Shown piece by piece: positions 1 to 8,718 of a DNA stretch of 64,000 bases. The stretch spans positions 17,340 to 81,339 of the IMG/VR virus record IMGVR_UViG_3300042569_001270, one strand, 5' to 3'. The notes beneath the pieces are model-generated. The model saw only the letters and a program-made list of their open reading frames with translations. It searched no databases and was not told the origin of the DNA. Origin of the DNA: a virus. A program made the translations under genes and the position numbers. The number at the start of each line of letters is the position of its first letter. Positions within the stretch are counted from its first letter, which is position 1.

Positions 1-3000
1 TTTCACGTTTTGCCAAAGATGACGATTGATCAGTACCCTGAGCAGCTCAGGACTTTCCTTGGTCCCAGCTTCCAGTACCGCAGCATCGCCACGCAGGACA
101 TCTCCACCCGAGGCGTGGACTACCCAGAGGCTCTTGCCACGCTAGAAGCCATCTTGGCGGGCAAGAAGCAGTTTGCTCCCAACGTGATCATCTCAAACTC
201 TTGGCTGGACGGTGGCCGGGAGTTGGAGGACTTGAAGCGTGCTGAGGGGTTGAACGTCTACGACAGCAAGACAAACCAGTTCATCCCAAACCCCGCACTT
301 TCTGAGCAGGAGTACGAGGACCGTCTGGACAAGCTGATTCCCCAGCTTCGCTTCGTGCAGCTTATTAAAGCTATTCAAGAGAAGTACGGCGCGGCGTTTA
401 TTATTGACGAAGCTCACTCACCGGGCGCGGGTCTTCGTAACGAGAAGAACATCGCCTACAAAGTTTTCCGTCACATGACGGAAGGTGCTGACCACGTTCT
501 GGGTATGACGGCAAACGCTGCGTCGAACGGTGTCAAAGACATCGTGACGATGATGGGAGCGATCAACCCAGAGGCTGTCACCGAAGACGTGCGCAGACTG
601 CAGGAGCAGTATGCCTCCGTTTCGATAGTCCCTAAGCTGGATGCTGACGGAAACCCGACTGGACAGCGGGTTCGTCAGTACAGCAACCTCGACAGCTTCA
701 TGCGCGGCTCAAAAGACTTGATGCCGTTCTTTTATCAAAAAGTAAAAAGCGATCCTGACGTGCGGGCGGAGCTTGAGTCTGCAGGCTTTACAGTCCCGCA
801 GATGCGCATCCGTCGGCGCAACCACCCAGTGAGTCCCCTTCTGTCACAGTACCTCTCGATGGCCGAGAACGGGCACGACGACTACGTTCGGCTTGAGAAG
901 GCTCGCATCCGTAACGAACGCAATATCAATCGTTATCGCAATTTTCTTGCAGGCCACAATCCTTATTACGCAGACAAGAACCTCTACCCAGACGAGGCTC
1001 TTTGGTCTCTTCGTACTGTGACTCGTGCGCAGAAGGACGACGATGGTAATTTTTATCGTGATCCCGTCACGGGTGAGTACGCACTCTACGAACAGCCTGT
1101 CGCACAGGACTACAAGTTCAAGCCTCCGCGTAAAGACGTTCCCCTTCGCTGGGACGATGTGAAGGACGACAACACCAAAGCTGCCTTGTACAAGTACAAT
1201 CTTGCTAAAAAGATTCGTCTTGACCCCGCTATGGTCTGGGGCAACGCCATGCCCGAGGCCCATCGTGGGGCCGCGTTTGGCAAGGTTGAAGCTGCTGTCG
1301 AGGCAGTGCTTGAGCACATGAACAGCCCCGTCACGAACGACGGCTGCATCATCTTGGCCGTCGAAAGCGTGCAGGCGATGAAGGTGATTCGCGACCGGCT
1401 TCGCGAGGAGGGCGTTGACAGCCCGCTGATCGCTGAGTTCCGTGGTGACGGAGACAGCACCGTCGTTGACAAGCGCTTGGCTTCAGACCGTGACGCTGCT
1501 GCTAAGCTTATTAACAAGAAGCAGATAAAAGTCGCGCTGATGTCCATCCGACTGGCCGTCGGTCTGAACCTTCAGCACGCCTCCAAGATGGTGATGATTG
1601 AAGAGCCGAGCACCGTGCACCACATGGATCAAACTTTGGGGCGCATCAGCCGCATCGGCGGTAACTCACTGGCAGAGATTGAAATCCTGAACCTGAACAC
1701 AGACGTGGACTTTAAGGCTCTCCGCAACCGTTATGAGAAAGCCTTGCAGGTCCTTCCGCTGTTCCAGCACGACGAGTTGCTGGCCACTTCCGACGCGCTA
1801 CCCGCCCTCATCAACCACATCGAGGCGGGGCTTGAGCGGCTGGGCCTGCCGACGGGTCCTGACTACCACGACGAGATGAAGCCGGTGGCCGACCGCGTAG
1901 CCCTTGCAGAGCAGCAGGACCGTCTCGGGCTGGGGGGTATCCCTCACGATCTTTCGCGCTTCAAACAGGTTATTAACGGTCCTGCCTCAAAGTTCTTGCG
2001 TATTCCTGCTTCAGCCACCGAGCAGGTCATCCGCTACGCTAAGAACGGCCTCAGCATGATTAACCAAAAAGCTGAAGCAAACGAAATTCTTTATCAAGAA
2101 AAAAAGCGCAGCAAGGACGACTACGAAAAGGTTAAAGAGGCTGTTGATCGCGACCGTGACTTGTTTATGATGACAACGTCTTTGTTTGGGCAGCAGAACA
2201 TCGTTGTACCGGGCAAGTACAGTGCCGTCGTTCCTCAGTACGCGAGCTTCGAGTCCACGAGCGACATCAACCCGTTTGCGGTTCTGGTTTCACAGGCCCA
2301 GACACCGGATGCTCGACTCAAGCGCAAGGTCGTCACGAGCTTGATTGATACGCCTAATTCTGTGATCTCAGACTCAGACGTTCCGGGCGGCAACGACATT
2401 TACATTCACTACTACGCGTGGGAGCTTATTCATAAGTACGGTCTGAAGTCTGTTGCGGAGCTTGTTGAAGGACACGAGCGACAGATCGCAGAAGCTATGG
2501 GGCTTTGGAACGACACCTATCGACTGACTCGGTATGTGAAGTACACCAACATGCTGCGAGACTGGGCGAAGCAGGGCTACATTCGCTGGACGGGTACTGA
2601 GCCTGCACAGCTGCCGTTGAAGACCCCAGAGCTTGGCGAGGTTCGTGGGATTCGGCCCGCAAGGCCTCCGCCTTACCTGACTGCGGAAGAGGCCCTCCTC
2701 CGCTTCATGCTGGCCACGTCCAAGGACCCAAACATGCTTGAGGCCATGCGGCAGTCGCCGGGCATCCAGCAGGAACTGAAGCACCTTGGACTTGAGCACA
2801 AGGACCCCGAGAAGACAGTGCTGACGCCGGGGGCCGCTGCTCACACCCCTACATTTGATCCTGTTTCTGTGTGGGACGGACGGCAGCACCTCACGGTGAC
2901 GCCTGCGGAGTTGGGTCAGTTCTGGAGCAACGTGAAGGCGTACCTCGATGGCGGAGGCTCAATCAGTAGCGTGGACGAGGCGCATCGTGCGTTGACGGGC

Positions 3001-3354
3001 AGCACTGGTCCTGTAGGGGAAAGTGCTCAAGCAACGCGCATTATTATGTACGAGTTCGAGAAGCGTGGACTGACTCGCTCGACGTACACGCCAAGCGTTC
3101 CTCAGATTCGCGTCTCTCGTATCGGCAAGCACAACCTTCCCAACTTTGAAGACCTTCCTGCAGAGGGCAAAGTTATTAAAGGCGACGACCTTGAACACTA
3201 CTGGGAGACGCTCTACAACTACTTGGACGCAGGCAACAGTCTGACGAGCCACGAAGGCCTCGCATCCGTTCTCGGGCTGAAACCAGAAGACCAATCACTG
3301 ACACGCCACATCATGGACGAGTTCATCCGCCAGCGACTCGTCGTGAGGAGCTAA
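1..3354 (+). CDS. Superfamily 2 (SNF2/DEAH-like) helicase, large phage protein, 5' end outside window
   Basis: The frame is open from base 1, so the gene begins left of the window; 1114 residues are visible from the first TTG at base 10. A Walker B/DEAH box (IIDEAH) lies near residue 135, a motif III-like LGMTA near 163 and a motif VI-like QTLGRISR near 540. The Walker A motif is not visible and should lie upstream. The C-terminal half is not helicase-like and ends in two copies of a roughly 60-residue unit (about 966-1030 and 1053-1114; shared pattern FW/YW..YLD.G.S..S...A...L...T..IM.EF..R.L), which resembles a winged-helix duplication. It sits directly upstream of head genes, as do ejected antirestriction proteins such as P1 DarB, which also carry a helicase domain; that assignment is inference. 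It could also be a plain replication/repair helicase. Confidence 0.75.
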   Translation, partial: FHVLPKMTIDQYPEQLRTFLGPSFQYRSIATQDISTRGVDYPEALATLEAILAGKKQFAPNVIISNSWLDGGRELEDLKRAEGLNVYDSKTNQFIPNPALSEQEYEDRLDKLIPQLRFVQLIKAIQEKYGAAFIIDEAHSPGAGLRNEKNIAYKVFRHMTEGADHVLGMTANAASNGVKDIVTMMGAINPEAVTEDVRRLQEQYASVSIVPKLDADGNPTGQRVRQYSNLDSFMRGSKDLMPFFYQKVKSDPDVRAELESAGFTVPQMRIRRRNHPVSPLLSQYLSMAENGHDDYVRLEKARIRNERNINRYRNFLAGHNPYYADKNLYPDEALWSLRTVTRAQKDDDGNFYRDPVTGEYALYEQPVAQDYKFKPPRKDVPLRWDDVKDDNTKAALYKYNLAKKIRLDPAMVWGNAMPEAHRGAAFGKVEAAVEAVLEHMNSPVTNDGCIILAVESVQAMKVIRDRLREEGVDSPLIAEFRGDGDSTVVDKRLASDRDAAAKLINKKQIKVALMSIRLAVGLNLQHASKMVMIEEPSTVHHMDQTLGRISRIGGNSLAEIEILNLNTDVDFKALRNRYEKALQVLPLFQHDELLATSDALPALINHIEAGLERLGLPTGPDYHDEMKPVADRVALAEQQDRLGLGGIPHDLSRFKQVINGPASKFLRIPASATEQVIRYAKNGLSMINQKAEANEILYQEKKRSKDDYEKVKEAVDRDRDLFMMTTSLFGQQNIVVPGKYSAVVPQYASFESTSDINPFAVLVSQAQTPDARLKRKVVTSLIDTPNSVISDSDVPGGNDIYIHYYAWELIHKYGLKSVAELVEGHERQIAEAMGLWNDTYRLTRYVKYTNMLRDWAKQGYIRWTGTEPAQLPLKTPELGEVRGIRPARPPPYLTAEEALLRFMLATSKDPNMLEAMRQSPGIQQELKHLGLEHKDPEKTVLTPGAAAHTPTFDPVSVWDGRQHLTVTPAELGQFWSNVKAYLDGGGSISSVDEAHRALTGSTGPVGESAQATRIIMYEFEKRGLTRSTYTPSVPQIRVSRIGKHNLPNFEDLPAEGKVIKGDDLEHYWETLYNYLDAGNSLTSHEGLASVLGLKPEDQSLTRHIMDEFIRQRLVVRS

Positions 3355-3355
3355 C

Positions 3356-3766
3356 ATGGGCAAGGCCAAAGACCCGTCGATACTCAACGAGCCTGCCTAC
3401 GCTGTTGAGATCATACTTAAAGGAGAGAAACCATCTGTGCGGCTCCTCAGCGTAGAGAAGGTTCTTGGCGGACGTGTGCACGACAAGGAAAGCCTGCTGT
3501 ACGAACTGGTCAAGCGTCAGCACAACTCGCTGAACTTCCACCACTCGGACATCACGTCTCGACGGTGGCACCTTGAGTACGAACGACCTGCCCTCCGTTT
3601 TTATTGTAAACACTACGGGGTGCCGGTTCCGGGGTGGCTTGAAGGCTGCGGAGGCTACGAAGACTGCAGTGAGGAGACTTTCACGCGTCTGTTTGGTACT
3701 CGTCCCCTACACCCCGTCGAGTTCAAGACGTGGGGCGGTCTGTTTCCCGAGTTGAAGCCTCAATGA
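3356..3766 (+). CDS. Hypothetical protein, 136 aa
   Basis: The ATG lies 1 base after the stop of the helicase gene, behind a GAGGAG ribosome site, so the two are co-translated. The product is soluble, with no signal peptide or membrane segment, and mixed charge. No family recognised. Four cysteines (two in a GCGGYEDC stretch near residues 98-105) could bind metal but do not form a recognisable motif. Its place between the helicase and the kinase suggests a late virion-associated or head-related role, but nothing in the sequence shows this. Confidence 0.7.
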   Translation: MGKAKDPSILNEPAYAVEIILKGEKPSVRLLSVEKVLGGRVHDKESLLYELVKRQHNSLNFHHSDITSRRWHLEYERPALRFYCKHYGVPVPGWLEGCGGYEDCSEETFTRLFGTRPLHPVEFKTWGGLFPELKPQ

Positions 3767-3797
3767 TCTTCCAGTACTTTCACGTTTGGAGCCACCC

Positions 3798-4667
3798 GTG
3801 ACCCAGTTTGCTGAGGGCGTAAAGTCTGGCGAGGTTCAGCTGGAGCACCCGACTGAACACGGGCGCAACGGCGCGAAGATCGTCACGTTCGTGAACGGCG
3901 CAAAGGCCGTGGTGAAGGAGCGCTTCTTCGGGGACAAGGTCTTTCGCGGTGTACCGAAGCGTTTTGATCACCTAAATGAGGTGGCGGCTTACCAGCTTGA
4001 CCAGCGGTTGTTCCGCTTCAACCTCGTGCCTGAGACGCTGCTCACCAAGCACAACGGCACCACTGCCAGCGCACAGGAGTTTCACAAGGGTGCCACCGCC
4101 CCGGACATCTCCCCCGGCGTGTTCAACTCCGACGACCCGAACTGGAAGTCCAAGATTGCCAAGTTTTTCTGTCAGGTTGATCCTGACCGTCTTGCTCAGG
4201 TGGTGGTGTTTGACCTCGTGCTCAACAACACCGACCGGCACGGACGCAACCTGCTCTTCACGAAGGGCAAGGATGGGCTGGTCAGCGGTGGCAGGGTCTG
4301 GGCCATCGACAACGGCGGTATCTTCGGTCAGGACTTGAAGTACTACCGGAACGTGTACCACAAGTATTTGTTTCGTAATAACTTTCCGTTTCACTCTTCT
4401 TTGTTTGATCTGCTTCACAGTTTCAAGCTGGAAGACTTTGAGGCCATCCTGAAGCCTCTGTACGGCGACAGCCGGTTCGCAGAGGACTGCATGGCTCGTA
4501 CTCGGTGGATTATTCGGCACCGACGTCACTTGGCCTTCAAGATCGTCTCAGAGGGTCACTTTGACAAAAACGACTTTCCTTCGCACAAGGAAGAACTGGA
4601 CGCGCTTCGCCACACTCGCGGCCTCGTAGCAGACGAAGGCGTCTTTGGAGCGTCAGATGCAGCTTGA
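3798..4667 (+). CDS. PI3/PI4-kinase- or HipA-like protein kinase in the head gene cluster
   Basis: The 289-residue product has the layout of the atypical kinase group that includes HipA and phosphatidylinositol-kinase-like bacterial proteins: a candidate ATP lysine at K40 (AVVKE), a helix-C glutamate at E61 (HLNEVAAYQLD), a catalytic loop NNTDRHGRN at 143-151 with D146 and N151, and a metal-binding IDNGG at 170-174 with D171. I chose the GTG at 3798 because a GGAG ribosome site lies six bases upstream; the frame is also open from a TTG at 3786. It overlaps the protease gene by 11 bases. Neighbours imply expression with the head genes, so it may phosphorylate a capsid or host protein. All key residues are present, so it looks active; the substrate is unknown. 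Confidence 0.75.
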   Translation: MTQFAEGVKSGEVQLEHPTEHGRNGAKIVTFVNGAKAVVKERFFGDKVFRGVPKRFDHLNEVAAYQLDQRLFRFNLVPETLLTKHNGTTASAQEFHKGATAPDISPGVFNSDDPNWKSKIAKFFCQVDPDRLAQVVVFDLVLNNTDRHGRNLLFTKGKDGLVSGGRVWAIDNGGIFGQDLKYYRNVYHKYLFRNNFPFHSSLFDLLHSFKLEDFEAILKPLYGDSRFAEDCMARTRWIIRHRRHLAFKIVSEGHFDKNDFPSHKEELDALRHTRGLVADEGVFGASDAA

Positions 4668-5484
4668 TGACATCGTCAAAGCAGATGGGTCCTTCACAGC
4701 TTGGCAGCCCGTGGATGGCACGCTGTTGAAGGCAGAGCCGAAAGGCTCTCCGTACCTCGCCAAGATTCAGGGCTACTGCTCCACGGAGAAGAAGGATCGT
4801 CAAGACGAGGTCCTGCTTCAGCGCGGCCTCGACTTCGACGACTTCGTCAGGTACGGCTTCTTCAACGATAACCACGCACAGGAGACCGGTGCGCAGGTGG
4901 GTGTTCCGCTGATGGCCGAGTACCACCCCGGACGAGGCTGGTACACGGAGGGCTACCTCCTGAAGTCTCCGAGATCAGAACGCATTTATGATCTTGCAAA
5001 AGCCTTGGTCGGTACCAACCGGAAGCTGGGCTTTTCGGTCGAGGGCAAGGTCGAGGGCCGCGAAGGCAAGACCATCGTTAAGGCAAAGATTCGTCACGTC
5101 GCAATCACCCACTGCCCTGTAAACCCTGAGTGCACATGGGAGATCGTGGCAAAGGCACTCAGCGCCGGAGGCACTGCCGGAGGTAGCGCCAACGGTGCTA
5201 CGATCTACAGCAACGGTGATACTGATCTCGAACGCGACAGCCCTCTTCCCGGCGAGGATGGCAAGCACCGTTGTCATCACAAAGGCTGTCGCACTGTTAA
5301 GAAGTCTCAGAAGGCCCTTGATCTTCACCTCAAGGAAGTGCATGGTCAGGCCCACGGCTTGAAAGTGAAACGTGACAGTGACATTGTGAAGGGCTACAGT
5401 CGGGAAGAGGCGCTAGAGTTTATCCGTCGAGTGCGACCAAACTGGCCCGAAGGATTGATTATTAACGCGTTGTCGAGGCGCTAA
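4657..5484 (+). CDS. Prohead maturation protease with C-terminal C2H2 zinc finger
   Basis: Residues 1-165 match the HK97/U35-type prohead protease fold: a catalytic His in FNDNHAQ (H73), catalytic Ser in LGFSVEG (S127), and the following HVAITHCPVNP strand typical of this family. It would cleave scaffold and capsid N-termini during head maturation. Residues 200-235 are unusual: C206, C211, H224 and H229 form a classical C-x4-C-x12-H-x4-H zinc finger, followed by a short helical tail. The ATG at 4657 is chosen over an upstream in-frame TTG because GGAG lies just before it. It is followed by the scaffold-like and capsid genes, the expected order. Confidence 0.88.
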   Translation: MQLDDIVKADGSFTAWQPVDGTLLKAEPKGSPYLAKIQGYCSTEKKDRQDEVLLQRGLDFDDFVRYGFFNDNHAQETGAQVGVPLMAEYHPGRGWYTEGYLLKSPRSERIYDLAKALVGTNRKLGFSVEGKVEGREGKTIVKAKIRHVAITHCPVNPECTWEIVAKALSAGGTAGGSANGATIYSNGDTDLERDSPLPGEDGKHRCHHKGCRTVKKSQKALDLHLKEVHGQAHGLKVKRDSDIVKGYSREEALEFIRRVRPNWPEGLIINALSRR

Positions 5485-5502
5485 CTCGACGAGGAGAAGC
5501 AG

Positions 5503-5793
5503 ATGGCTGATTTCGCTCGCTCTAAGCATGATCCGGTTCTTGCGTCTGGCACGGTTGTGACCAGCGCCTCGACCGGTTCGGTCCAGTTCGCCAGCCCCTT
5601 TCCGGGGCAGGACATCAGCGTGGGTCTGACCCAGAAGGGTGCTTCGGCCCCCGCTGACGCGCTCTCCTACGAACTCGACGCGTCCAAGTCGTTGATCACG
5701 GTCTACGCGTGGAAGTCCACTGCGGCGGACAACACTGCGCTGATCGCTGCCTCGACTGCCGTCACGGTGGACGTGCAGGTCATTCGGCAGTAA
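5503..5793 (+). CDS. Small beta-rich head protein, possible decoration protein
   Basis: This 96-residue product has no signal or membrane segment and is rich in Thr, Ser, Ala and Val in alternating patterns, as expected for a beta-sandwich. It lies between the protease and the scaffold-like gene, where many phages place a capsid-decorating or stabilising protein. It starts behind GAGGAG. No specific family was recognised; a decoration role is inferred from position and composition only. Confidence 0.6.
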   Translation: MADFARSKHDPVLASGTVVTSASTGSVQFASPFPGQDISVGLTQKGASAPADALSYELDASKSLITVYAWKSTAADNTALIAASTAVTVDVQVIRQ

Positions 5794-5831
5794 CAACACC
5801 CACGGGCCACGCCCAAGAAAGGATGTCTCAC

Positions 5832-6830
5832 ATGTCTGACGTGATTGATGATTTCTTCTCCGACGAGGAGCTTCTGAAGTCGATCTCAGAGCTTGACAAC
5901 GAACTGGTCAAGGGCGTGAAGGGCTACGGCGGCGACGACGACTCCGGTACGCCGGAAGGCGACAGCGAGTCTGATGACTCGTCGGACGAGTCGGACGAGT
6001 CGGACTCGTCGATGACTGCCGACGGCGACAGCGAGACTGCCTCGCCTCCCCCCTTCGCCAAGAAGTCGGTCAAGAAGGGCCTGCTCGGCGGCAAGGTCGT
6101 GAATCAGTCGAAGGACGGTCACGGTCCCGTTGACGAGGACGCCCCGAAGAACGAGATCACCCACGGTGGCCACAAGGGCAACAACATGGGCAAGGCGAGC
6201 CTGCCTGCCCAGAACGCTGCTCCGGGGATGGTCGCTCCGGGTTCCAAGAAGAAGGAACTCTTCCGCTCGCAGGACGAGGCTACCTCGGACGACGAGTCCT
6301 CGACCGGTCACGGCAAGGGCGGCCTCGCCAAGTCGTTCAGCGACGTGGCTTCGCCGGAAGCCGAGCGCACGCTCGACGTCACCCCGTTCCTCGCCGCGCA
6401 GGCTGAGACCCTCGACAGCATCGCGGAGGGGATCAATGCCCTCGCGAAGTCGCTCGACGGCTTCGGTCAGCAGGACGCCCTCGCGAAGTCGGTCGTTGAC
6501 CTTGGTCGCGGGATGATCGACACTCGCAACCAGATCAAGGAGCTGTTTGAGTCGATCAACGACATCCGCAAGGGTCTTCGCCTGCCGGTTCGTCAGGCCC
6601 CGAAGGCTTCGCTCTCGAAGAGCGTGAGCGCGGAGCAGGTCGAGCGGTTTGAGCAGAGCGCTCCGTCGCTCAGCAAGTCGCAGACGGCGGCCATCATCAG
6701 CGACCTCGTCATCAAGGGTGATGTTGATCCGATGGCGGTTTCGGCTTACGAGGCCACCGGCTGGATGGATCGGGCCACGGAGCAGGCGGTTCAGGCGGCA
6801 ATTTCGGCGCGGTTTGCGCGCAGGGCGTAA
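5832..6830 (+). CDS. Acidic capsid assembly scaffold-like protein
   Basis: The 332-residue product has a very acidic Asp/Ser-rich N-terminal third (residues about 35-75), a basic/glycine-rich middle and a predicted coiled-coil C-terminal half (about 185-260, repeated LAKS.D...LA pattern). Size, composition and position between the prohead protease and the major capsid gene fit an internal scaffold that is cleaved and expelled. The ATG at 5832 is preferred because AAGGA lies eight bases upstream; an ATG nine bases earlier directly abuts that site. The long overlap with the previous gene in the maximal frame is not needed. Confidence 0.65.
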   Translation: MSDVIDDFFSDEELLKSISELDNELVKGVKGYGGDDDSGTPEGDSESDDSSDESDESDSSMTADGDSETASPPPFAKKSVKKGLLGGKVVNQSKDGHGPVDEDAPKNEITHGGHKGNNMGKASLPAQNAAPGMVAPGSKKKELFRSQDEATSDDESSTGHGKGGLAKSFSDVASPEAERTLDVTPFLAAQAETLDSIAEGINALAKSLDGFGQQDALAKSVVDLGRGMIDTRNQIKELFESINDIRKGLRLPVRQAPKASLSKSVSAEQVERFEQSAPSLSKSQTAAIISDLVIKGDVDPMAVSAYEATGWMDRATEQAVQAAISARFARRA

Positions 6831-6889
6831 GGGTCAGAGGCAACTTTCACAAAGGTGGTCTCTGACCACCAGACAGACAGGAGAGATCG

Positions 6890-8386
6890 ATGGACAACAT
6901 GGTTTCGATGAATGACTACGCCGATCTGCTCGGCGGAGCCGTCGCTGGTGGCGCTGCCTCCCCGGAGCAGGTCGATCAGCTGAACAAGGCCCTCTCGGCT
7001 GGTACCGCCCGTGGCGGTAACGAAGGAAGCGCGAACGCTGGCGACGGCTCGTCGCTCCGCATGGAGTCCCTTGAGGAGACCCTCAAGGTGATCACCTACC
7101 GCGAGGAGATGATCAAGCTCTGGCGGCGAGTGAAGAAGAAGGCCGCGTACAACACGGTCGAGGAGTACAACCTTCTCAAGGAGTACGGCGGCGACGCTGG
7201 CGTGTTCACCCTTGAGGGTGAGCTTCCTGAGACGGTGGACTCCACGCTGGAGCGCAAGACCGCTCTGGTGAAGTTCCTCGGCGTCGTGGGCGAGGTCACC
7301 CACCCGATGATGCTCGTGCGTTCGGCGCACGGCAACGTCGTGGCGCTTGAGATTCAGAACAAGACGCGCCACCTCCTCCGCCAGATCGAGGTCTCGCTCT
7401 TCAACGGGCGTCAGGACAACGTCTCGGTCGAGTGGGACGGCTACTTCAAGCAGATTTTCGACGGCATTGGGATCACTGATCTCAACACCGGTCTGTACTC
7501 GGCCACCGACGTCATCGGTGGTGACTCGACCTACGGCAAGACGGTCGTGATCGACTGCCGTGGTGGCAAGATTGACGAGGAGAAGATCGAAGCCGCGTCG
7601 AACTTCGGTCTCCAGAACTACGGTCAGCTGAACACCCTGTGGCTCGCGCCGCAGGCCAAGTCGGACCTCGTGAAGGAGTTCTACCCCCGTCAGCGCGTTC
7701 AGCTGCCCCCGCCGGTCAACGGCAAGGTCGGCATGAGCGTCAGCGAGGTCGAGACCTCGGCTGGCCTGATCTCGCTTGAGGCCGACATCTTCCTCCGCTC
7801 GGGAGCGAAGCACGGCGTCAAGACGGCCCCGGTGGCGGCGACGTCGTCCAAGGCCCCGAACGCCCCGTCGAACGCGATCTGGGCGGCTGCCGCGACGAAC
7901 ACGAAGTCGATGTTCAAGGCGGCGGACGCTGGCCTCTACAACTACTCGGTCACGGCTGTGAACCGCTACGGCGAGTCGCTTCCGTTCTCGGTGGTGTCCT
8001 CGGTTGCGCACGAGGCCGGTAAGGCCGCTGTGCTCACGATCACGGACGGTGGCTACGGCTCGGGCGCTGCTGCCGCGACCTGCTACAAGATTTACCGGTC
8101 GGCAGTCGGCGGCGCGGGTGATCGCCAGCTGCTCACCACGGTGAAGCGCGATGCGGCCACGACGGCGTTCACGGACTACAACTGGTTCCTCCCCGGCACG
8201 TCGATGGCGTGGATGAGCGAGGAGGATGACGCGGAGCACCACAGCTTCCGTCAGCTCGCCCCGCTGATGCGCATCCCGCTCGCGACGGTTGCGGCCAGCA
8301 TGCGCTGGATGCAGCTGCTCTACGGCACGCCGCTGCTCTACAAGCCGCGCCAGAACGTGGTGTTCGTAAACGTGAAGGACAGCTAA
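6890..8386 (+). CDS. Major capsid protein with an inserted Ig-like domain
   Basis: The 498-residue product follows the protease and scaffold-like genes and starts behind a strong AGGAG. Residues about 55-300 and 440-498 look like the two parts of an HK97-fold shell protein (long helix ITYREEMIKLWRRVKKK; A-domain-like strands; C-terminal LMRIPLATVAASMRWMQLLYG). Between them, residues about 310-430 form a Thr/Ala/Ser-rich beta module (YNYSVTAVNRYGES..., YKIYRSAVGG) resembling fibronectin III or Ig-like repeats that decorate phage shells. A strong hairpin follows the stop codon. A long minus-strand frame over this gene is a compositional shadow. Confidence 0.85.
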   Translation: MDNMVSMNDYADLLGGAVAGGAASPEQVDQLNKALSAGTARGGNEGSANAGDGSSLRMESLEETLKVITYREEMIKLWRRVKKKAAYNTVEEYNLLKEYGGDAGVFTLEGELPETVDSTLERKTALVKFLGVVGEVTHPMMLVRSAHGNVVALEIQNKTRHLLRQIEVSLFNGRQDNVSVEWDGYFKQIFDGIGITDLNTGLYSATDVIGGDSTYGKTVVIDCRGGKIDEEKIEAASNFGLQNYGQLNTLWLAPQAKSDLVKEFYPRQRVQLPPPVNGKVGMSVSEVETSAGLISLEADIFLRSGAKHGVKTAPVAATSSKAPNAPSNAIWAAAATNTKSMFKAADAGLYNYSVTAVNRYGESLPFSVVSSVAHEAGKAAVLTITDGGYGSGAAAATCYKIYRSAVGGAGDRQLLTTVKRDAATTAFTDYNWFLPGTSMAWMSEEDDAEHHSFRQLAPLMRIPLATVAASMRWMQLLYGTPLLYKPRQNVVFVNVKDS

Positions 8387-8408
8387 GCCTCGGCTGCTGA
8401 TCCCTAAT

Positions 8409-8452
8409 GCGAGCGGGCCGGTAGCTGGGAGACTGGCTACCGGCCTTCTCGC
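8409..8452 (+). terminator. Hairpin terminator after the capsid gene
   Basis: A perfect 10-bp stem (8416-8425 with 8436-8445) and 10-base loop lies 22 bases after the capsid stop; five more outer base pairs are possible (8409-8413 with 8448-8452). The following tract is TTCTC, not a clean U run, so termination may be partial. This is the usual way to express capsid protein above its downstream neighbours. Confidence 0.6.
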
Positions 8453-8469
8453 TTGATAAGGAGTCTGAG

Positions 8470-8697
8470 ATGGGTGTGAAGATCAAGTTTGTGCCTCACG
8501 CGTTCTCTGGCAGTGTCGTCACCTCTGCCGGTGAAGTCGTCGTCGTGGACAACGAGGCCGAGGTGTCGTCGGAGCAGGCAGCTGCTCTCGTTGGCACGGG
8601 TCTCTGGGTGAAGGCGAACTCGACCGCTGGCCTCCCGAAGGTCAACGACCAGATCACCGACGCCGTGACGGCTGCACCGTCGAAGAAGAAGCAGTAA
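8470..8697 (+). CDS. Small head protein, hypothetical, 75 aa
   Basis: The product begins with short beta strands (VKIKFVPHAFSG, GEVVVVD), includes the segment SSEQAAALVGTGLWVKA and ends in a lysine tail (SKKKQ). The gene starts behind AAGGAG just after the capsid terminator. Short proteins with a similar layout follow capsid genes in several phages, but no named family was recognised. Confidence 0.6.
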   Translation: MGVKIKFVPHAFSGSVVTSAGEVVVVDNEAEVSSEQAAALVGTGLWVKANSTAGLPKVNDQITDAVTAAPSKKKQ

Positions 8698-8718
8698 GCT
8701 CGTCGCGAGGAGAGGCCA

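Noticed and set aside
6791-8242. 483-residue minus-strand open frame over the capsid gene
   Set aside because: Arg/Val/Leu-rich antisense shadow of a highly biased GC-rich gene, with no family match and no transcription context on that strand.
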